Origin: an uncultured Dorea sp. | GTDB taxonomy: Bacteria > Bacillota > Clostridia > Lachnospirales > Lachnospiraceae | Assembly (NCBI RefSeq): GCF_934294775.1 | Contig: NZ_CAKRAH010000001.1 | Coordinates: forward strand, 62,001-126,000 | Length of the DNA stretch: 64,000 bases | Direction: 5' to 3' | Shown here: positions 60,186-64,000 of the stretch, piece by piece | How positions within the stretch are numbered: position 1 is the stretch's first letter | How the letters are laid out: the number at the start of each line of letters is the position of its first letter | The notes under the pieces: model-generated | Database searches by the model: none | What the model saw: only the letters and a program-made list of their open reading frames with translations | Told to the model about the DNA's origin: nothing | Position numbers and translations under genes: made by a program

Positions 60186-60830
60186 ATGGCAAAAACGAAT
60201 ACAATTATTACGATCGGTAGGGAATATGGAAGTGCAGGCCGCCAGATAGGATATAAGGTTGCGGAAGATCTGGGAATTAAGTTATATGACAGGGAAATGT
60301 TAGAACGAGCTGCAAAAGAAAGTGGTATCTGCGAAGAATTGTTTGAAACACATGATGAAAAACCGACGAATAGCTTTCTCTATTCACTGGTAATGGATTC
60401 TTACTCATTTGGATATCCATCTTCAAGTTATACAGATATGCCAATCAACCATAAGATATTCCTGGCACAGTTTGACACAATCCGTAAGATTGCGGATGAA
60501 GGACCGTGCATCCTTGTAGGACGATGTGCAGATTATGCATTGGAAGAATATAGCAACGTATTGAGTGTATTTATACATGCAGATATGGATGCACGTATCC
60601 GCAGAATCGCAAGAATCTATGACCTGACAGATGCAAAAGCAAAAGAACTTATTAAGAAAACAGACAAAAGACGTTCCAGCTATTATAATTATTACAGCAA
60701 CAAAAAATGGGGAGCTGCAGAAAGTTATAATATCTGTCTTGACAGCTCAATCCTTGGTATTGATGGAACAGCAGAAGCAATTGAACAGCTGGTAACATTA
60801 AGAGAGAGCATAACCGATCCGAAATTATAA
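60186..60830 (+). CDS. Cytidylate kinase-like family protein
   Basis: A 214-residue P-loop kinase. GREYGSAGRQIG near the N-terminus, KLYDREMLERAAKESG, VGRCADYAL, and FIHADMDARIRRI are typical of the cytidylate kinase-like family (related to Cmk but with its own substrate, unknown). ATG 60186 lies 11 bases after AGGAG; GTG 60177 is too close. Followed by a strong terminator. Confidence 0.87.
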   Translation: MAKTNTIITIGREYGSAGRQIGYKVAEDLGIKLYDREMLERAAKESGICEELFETHDEKPTNSFLYSLVMDSYSFGYPSSSYTDMPINHKIFLAQFDTIRKIADEGPCILVGRCADYALEEYSNVLSVFIHADMDARIRRIARIYDLTDAKAKELIKKTDKRRSSYYNYYSNKKWGAAESYNICLDSSILGIDGTAEAIEQLVTLRESITDPKL

Positions 60831-60911
60831 TTATAACAAAGTATAGATGAAAGAGAGATGTAAAACTCTTAAAAACTATCTTAAAAAGTAAATAAATAGT
60901 AAATAATGTAA

Positions 60912-60980
60912 AACCTCTGGGCTGTCAGATATTAATTACAGGAATTTTAATTCTTATGAATATCTGACAGCCCAGAAGTT
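60912..60980 (+). terminator. Strong hairpin terminator
   Basis: A perfect 17-bp stem CTGGGCTGTCAGATATT (60917-60933) with its complement (60959-60975), flanked by AAAC and GTTTTT. It can act for both strands, between the kinase (+) and the recombinase (-). Confidence 0.85.
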
Positions 60981-61066
60981 TTTGAAGACAAATAATATAT
61001 AAAGGAAGTTGTGTATTGCGGTAAATTGAGTTGGCAGAGAGGGCAGTGATGATATATTGTTTTAGC

Positions 61067-62170
61067 TTATAATTCACGCAATTTTACGGCAGATGCAGCA
61101 ACGCGTCTGCGGTGATCGTCAATGGCAGCATAATGCTTTTTCGTTGTATTAACGTCTTTATGCCCGAGGACATCGGCAACCAGATAAATATCACCAGTTT
61201 CCTTATAAAGGGAAGTACCATAGGTACTACGCAGCTTATGGGGGGTGATTTTTTTATTAGGAGTAACCTGACGGGCATATTTTTTGACCATATTTTCAAT
61301 CGCCTGGACACCCATGCGTTTGCGCTGCGTGGATAAAAACAGAGCTTGTTCATGGCCGGAGAGGGGCGTAGTAGCTTTTCGATCACCTTCTATGTAATTC
61401 TGAAGAGCTTTGGCAACTTCATCGCCAAAATATACAACCATCTGGCTGCCACCTTTTCTGGTTACCATAATTCCATTGTTCTTAAAATCAACATCTTTCA
61501 GATCAAGTCCTACACATTCAGAGACACGGATTCCTGTACCAAGTAAAAGTGTCAATATTGCAAGATCCCGTTCACGGGTTTTTTTATAATATGCAAGAGC
61601 CTGACCGGACAAATGCTGACCTGCAGATTCCACAAATTCCAGTAACATAGCAACTTCATCTGTATCCAGACGTATAATTGCTTTATCGTGTAGTTTTGGC
61701 ATGTCGACTAAAAGAGTCGGGTTTTTCTGAATCATACGGTGTTTGTAATAATATCCATAAAAACTTCGAAGTGCCGACATTTTCCGGGCAAGGCCTTTTT
61801 CACCATTGGTAATAAGTTCGCCGTCATCATCGCGTTTATAAACCTTCAGGTATTCCAGATATTCCTCAATATCAACAGGTTCCAGACTTTCCAGATCCTG
61901 AAGCGTAAACTGGTCCAGAGTATAATTCTTGTATACAGGATTATTTTCCAAAAGAAAATGAAAAAACACACGGATATCGTAAGCATAGCTGATACGTGTA
62001 CGGACGGATGATTTTGGTTCCATTGCACGAAAATAGTCCTTAACAAAAGGTGGCAACGATTTTAAAACTTCACGCAAACGAAGTGTCTGGTCAATTTGAT
62101 TTTTTTCATGATATGTATGAACTTTGTTGGTAGCCGTGCTGGCTGTATTATCGGATGAATAGTCAATCAT
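61067..62170 (-). CDS. Xer-type tyrosine recombinase
   Basis: A 367-residue recombinase. An N-terminal SAM-like domain (about 35-170), then the catalytic part with LLGTGIRVSECVGLD (first Arg), a Lys region with KGGSQMVVYFGD, HKLRSTYGTSLY (His and second Arg), and LGHKDVNTTKKHY (His and catalytic Tyr). Next to lexA in many Lachnospiraceae and not tied to phage genes here, so a chromosomal role (XerC/D-like) is likely. GGAGG before the ATG on the minus strand. Confidence 0.85.
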   Translation of the reverse strand: MIDYSSDNTASTATNKVHTYHEKNQIDQTLRLREVLKSLPPFVKDYFRAMEPKSSVRTRISYAYDIRVFFHFLLENNPVYKNYTLDQFTLQDLESLEPVDIEEYLEYLKVYKRDDDGELITNGEKGLARKMSALRSFYGYYYKHRMIQKNPTLLVDMPKLHDKAIIRLDTDEVAMLLEFVESAGQHLSGQALAYYKKTRERDLAILTLLLGTGIRVSECVGLDLKDVDFKNNGIMVTRKGGSQMVVYFGDEVAKALQNYIEGDRKATTPLSGHEQALFLSTQRKRMGVQAIENMVKKYARQVTPNKKITPHKLRSTYGTSLYKETGDIYLVADVLGHKDVNTTKKHYAAIDDHRRRVAASAVKLREL

Positions 62171-62551
62171 AAGTATAAGAAACCTCCATTTATAAATCGT
62201 AGATCATAAAATAAATAGTATGAAAATAAAATAAGTAATCAATAAAAGATAAAAATACAACAAAATTTTGTGATTTCGAAAATCGGCAATGAACCCGAAA
62301 ATCAATATAATTATAGCAGATATGCGTGAGTACGTCTATATCTATTGGAAAAATTGGTATTTGTCGTATAGATTGAAATCACTTAGAAATCGGCAATGAA
62401 CTACTTTTTTCATTCATTGCCTCGGATGTAAGCTGCTATTATGTAAGTGTTTCAGCTTTTATTTTGTGTATCAGTTTTTGTACTACTGTTATTTTATACT
62501 GTTACTTTATATTTTGTAATATTTGGGATAAACAATATTGGCTCCATATTC
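62171..62551. other. Intergenic stretch with a 15-bp direct repeat
   Basis: 381 AT-rich bases without a gene between two minus-strand genes. A 15-base direct repeat AAATCGGCAATGAAC occurs at 62280-62294 and 62387-62401. The second copy also pairs with TCATTGCC at 62414-62421 to make a hairpin. Meaning unknown. Confidence 0.5.
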
Positions 62552-62944
62552 CTACATACTATAATATGGAATCATCAGATACTGACTTGACTGAATGTTA
62601 TCTGATGCAAGATTATTGATCCGCTTTACTTCTAAGATATAATCCGTAATGGAATCATATTCATTAGACATATTCTGCTCTGCAATCTGCCATAACGTAT
62701 CGCCGGCTTTGATCTGAATACTTTTATAATACTTTGGTCTGTCGGATGAATGACTGCCGGCATTGTCATGTGCACTCACCAGTCGGTCGCTGAGAAAAAC
62801 ACTTAATGCGATAACAATTATGACTGTTAAGAGTATGCCGGCAAGTTTATATGCTGCTTTCTTTTTACGTCTGCTGTTCTTTTGTGGTATGTTTTTGTGA
62901 TTTTTGTTATTGCTGTTACCAGATGGTTTGTTTTCTCTGTTCAT
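62552..62944 (-). CDS. YneA-like LysM protein (SOS division inhibitor candidate)
   Basis: A 130-residue protein: basic Asn-rich start, one membrane helix (about 33-53, YKLAGILLTVIIVIALSVF), and a C-terminal LysM domain with IKAGDTLWQIAEQ. This layout and its divergent position beside lexA match Bacillus YneA, which delays division during the SOS response. ATG on the minus strand at 62944 follows GAGGAGG; upstream in-frame ATGs lack a site. A strong promoter with LexA boxes lies upstream. Confidence 0.82.
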   Translation of the reverse strand: MNRENKPSGNSNNKNHKNIPQKNSRRKKKAAYKLAGILLTVIIVIALSVFLSDRLVSAHDNAGSHSSDRPKYYKSIQIKAGDTLWQIAEQNMSNEYDSITDYILEVKRINNLASDNIQSSQYLMIPYYSM

Positions 62945-63040
62945 ATAAATGCCCTCCTCAATGATATGAATATGTGAAAGAGTATCGATTGATGACATCC
63001 TCTACTAAAAACGACAGATTACGCGGAAATTCATCAATTG

Positions 63041-63054
63041 CGAACGTTTGTTCT
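63041..63054 (-). promoter_or_regulatory. LexA box in the yneA leader
   Basis: CGAACGTTTGTTCT (13 of 14 positions match the CGAAC-N4-GTTCG Gram-positive SOS box). It lies just downstream of the yneA promoter on the minus strand. Confidence 0.72.
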
Positions 63055-63064
63055 CTATACTGCT

Positions 63065-63093
63065 ATTATATACACAGAACAAACGTTTGTCAA
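63065..63093 (-). promoter_or_regulatory. SOS promoter of the yneA-like gene
   Basis: Minus strand TTGACA (63093-63088), 17-base spacer, TATAAT (63070-63065): a perfect sigma-A promoter. A second LexA box-like site, AGAACAAACGTTTG (63076-63089), lies in the spacer, so bound LexA would block RNA polymerase. Confidence 0.82.
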
Positions 63094-63126
63094 CAAGATT
63101 TTCGAACATATTTTCTAAACATCTGT

Positions 63127-63155
63127 TTGCGTTTTTTGCTGTACTATGGTAAAAT
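63127..63155 (+). promoter_or_regulatory. Promoter of lexA
   Basis: TTGCGT (63127-63132), 17-base spacer, TAAAAT (63150-63155). It lies 38 bases from the nearest LexA box, so autoregulation would be weaker than for the yneA-like gene. AAGGAGGG precedes the lexA ATG. Confidence 0.6.
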
Positions 63156-63202
63156 AAAGTATACACATCCATCGGAAAGAAAATTTTAAGGAGGGTATAC
63201 AT

Positions 63203-63820
63203 ATGGCACAGGGTAAAATAAGTGCAAAACAGCAGGAAATACTAGAATATATAAAATCACAGATACTGGAAAGAGGATTTCCACCTTCAGTCAGAGATAT
63301 CTGCGAGGCGGTACATCTGAAGTCGACCTCTTCTGTTCATTCTCATCTTGAGACTCTTGAAAAAAATGGTTACATCAGAAGGGATCCTACAAAACCACGT
63401 GCAATTGAAATTCTGGATGATTCGTTTAATTTTAATCGTCGTGAAATGGTAAATGTTCCGATCATAGGGCATGTTGCTGCAGGGGAACCACTTCTTGCAG
63501 AACAGAATATCGAGAACTACTTCCCTGTTCCGATGGAATATATGCCGAATAAGCAGACATTTATGTTAAAGGTACATGGAGAAAGCATGATCAATGCAGG
63601 AATCCTGGATGGGGATTACGTACTTGTAGAACAGACTTCTGTTGCGGACAACGGTGAGATGATAGTTGCACTGGTTGAAGATGGAGCAACTGTAAAAAGA
63701 TTCTTTAAAGAAGAAGGAATATACAGACTGCAGCCGGAAAATGATACCATGGAGCCGATCATTGTAAAAGATGTGCAGATTATGGGGAAAGTAATAGGCG
63801 TTTTCCGGTTTTTCAATTAG
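63203..63820 (+). CDS. lexA: LexA repressor
   Basis: A 205-residue SOS repressor. Winged HTH at the N-terminus (SVRDICEAVHLKSTSSVHSHL), a cleavage site Ala93-Gly94 in HVAAGEP, and catalytic Ser128 (HGESM) and Lys165 (TVKRF). All residues for RecA-stimulated self-cleavage are present. Divergent from the YneA-like gene, with LexA boxes in the gap. Confidence 0.97.
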   Translation: MAQGKISAKQQEILEYIKSQILERGFPPSVRDICEAVHLKSTSSVHSHLETLEKNGYIRRDPTKPRAIEILDDSFNFNRREMVNVPIIGHVAAGEPLLAEQNIENYFPVPMEYMPNKQTFMLKVHGESMINAGILDGDYVLVEQTSVADNGEMIVALVEDGATVKRFFKEEGIYRLQPENDTMEPIIVKDVQIMGKVIGVFRFFN

Positions 63821-63856
63821 ATATCAAATTAAATTTTAATTAGAATATTTTATTTT

Positions 63857-63961
63857 AAAAGCATCATACAATATAATAAAAAATATTCATATATCATTCT
63901 ACGAAGTATAATACCCGGATGAATGATATATGAATAACATATTATATCATATGATGCTTTT
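63857..63961. repeat. 105-bp imperfect inverted repeat after lexA
   Basis: Outer arms AAAAGCATCATA (63857-63868) and TATGATGCTTTT (63950-63961); inner perfect 16-bp arms TATTCATATATCATTC (63884-63899) and its complement (63921-63936). A large AT-rich stem-loop, probably the lexA terminator or a small repeat element. Confidence 0.7.
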
Positions 63962-64000
63962 GTGTTATGCATATGATGTTTTTATAGAATTATAATTCAT

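Noticed and set aside
61067..62170. Tyrosine recombinase considered as the phage integrase
   Set aside because: It is 30 kb beyond the lysis genes, surrounded by housekeeping genes, and next to lexA as in other Lachnospiraceae.

Overview
The window reads as a low-to-mid GC Firmicute of the Lachnospiraceae type (Clostridia, gut). The reasons are gene order and family content: miaB-mutS-mutL-miaA, radC-mreBCD-mrdA-minCDE-rodA-mgsA, yggS-sepF-ylmH-lspA-rluD, and lexA divergent from a LysM gene. Genus is not decided from sequence alone.

Bases 1 to about 30,800 are the late half of a long-tailed (siphovirus-like) prophage, all on the + strand. In order: a small membrane-protein operon ending in an SPFH (prohibitin-like) gene (182-1870); a tRNA and tRNA-like array rich in hairpins (1951-3629); seven small accessory genes, including a tandem Tad2/DUF2829-like protein and a nucleoside-deoxyribosyltransferase-like protein (3649-5799); packaging and head genes (terminase, HTH regulator, portal, scaffold, SU10-type capsid; 5882-11676); connector and tail genes with a programmed -1 frameshift in the tail chaperones (11691-14736); tape measure, distal tail, tail tip and large adhesins (14753-27876); a moron-like patch with a zinc-peptidase motif and the tail of a broken integrase (28140-29373); and holin plus amidase (29496-30787). 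The integrase, repressor and replication genes are not in the window and would lie to the left. Intrinsic-terminator-like hairpins recur inside the late operon, which suggests read-through control.

The prophage meets the chromosome between 30,788 and about 30,857, just before a near-consensus promoter for miaB. From there the genes are housekeeping: tRNA modification and mismatch repair (miaB, mutS, mutL, miaA), a PLP enzyme and two flavoproteins, then a cell-shape and division block (radC, mreB, mreC, mreD, PBP2, minC, minD, minE, rodA), methylglyoxal synthase and a D-Ala-D-Ala carboxypeptidase.

After a converging terminator come a DUF378 gene (- strand), a TIGR01212-type radical SAM protein, an HlyD-like membrane protein, yggS, sepF, ylmH, lspA, rluD and a cytidylate-kinase-like gene. 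The right end holds a Xer-type recombinase and a YneA-like LysM gene (both - strand), and lexA (+). LexA boxes lie in the yneA-lexA gap. The strongest leads for new biology are the tRNA-like array, the accessory block 3649-5799, the SPFH operon and the terminator-studded late operon.
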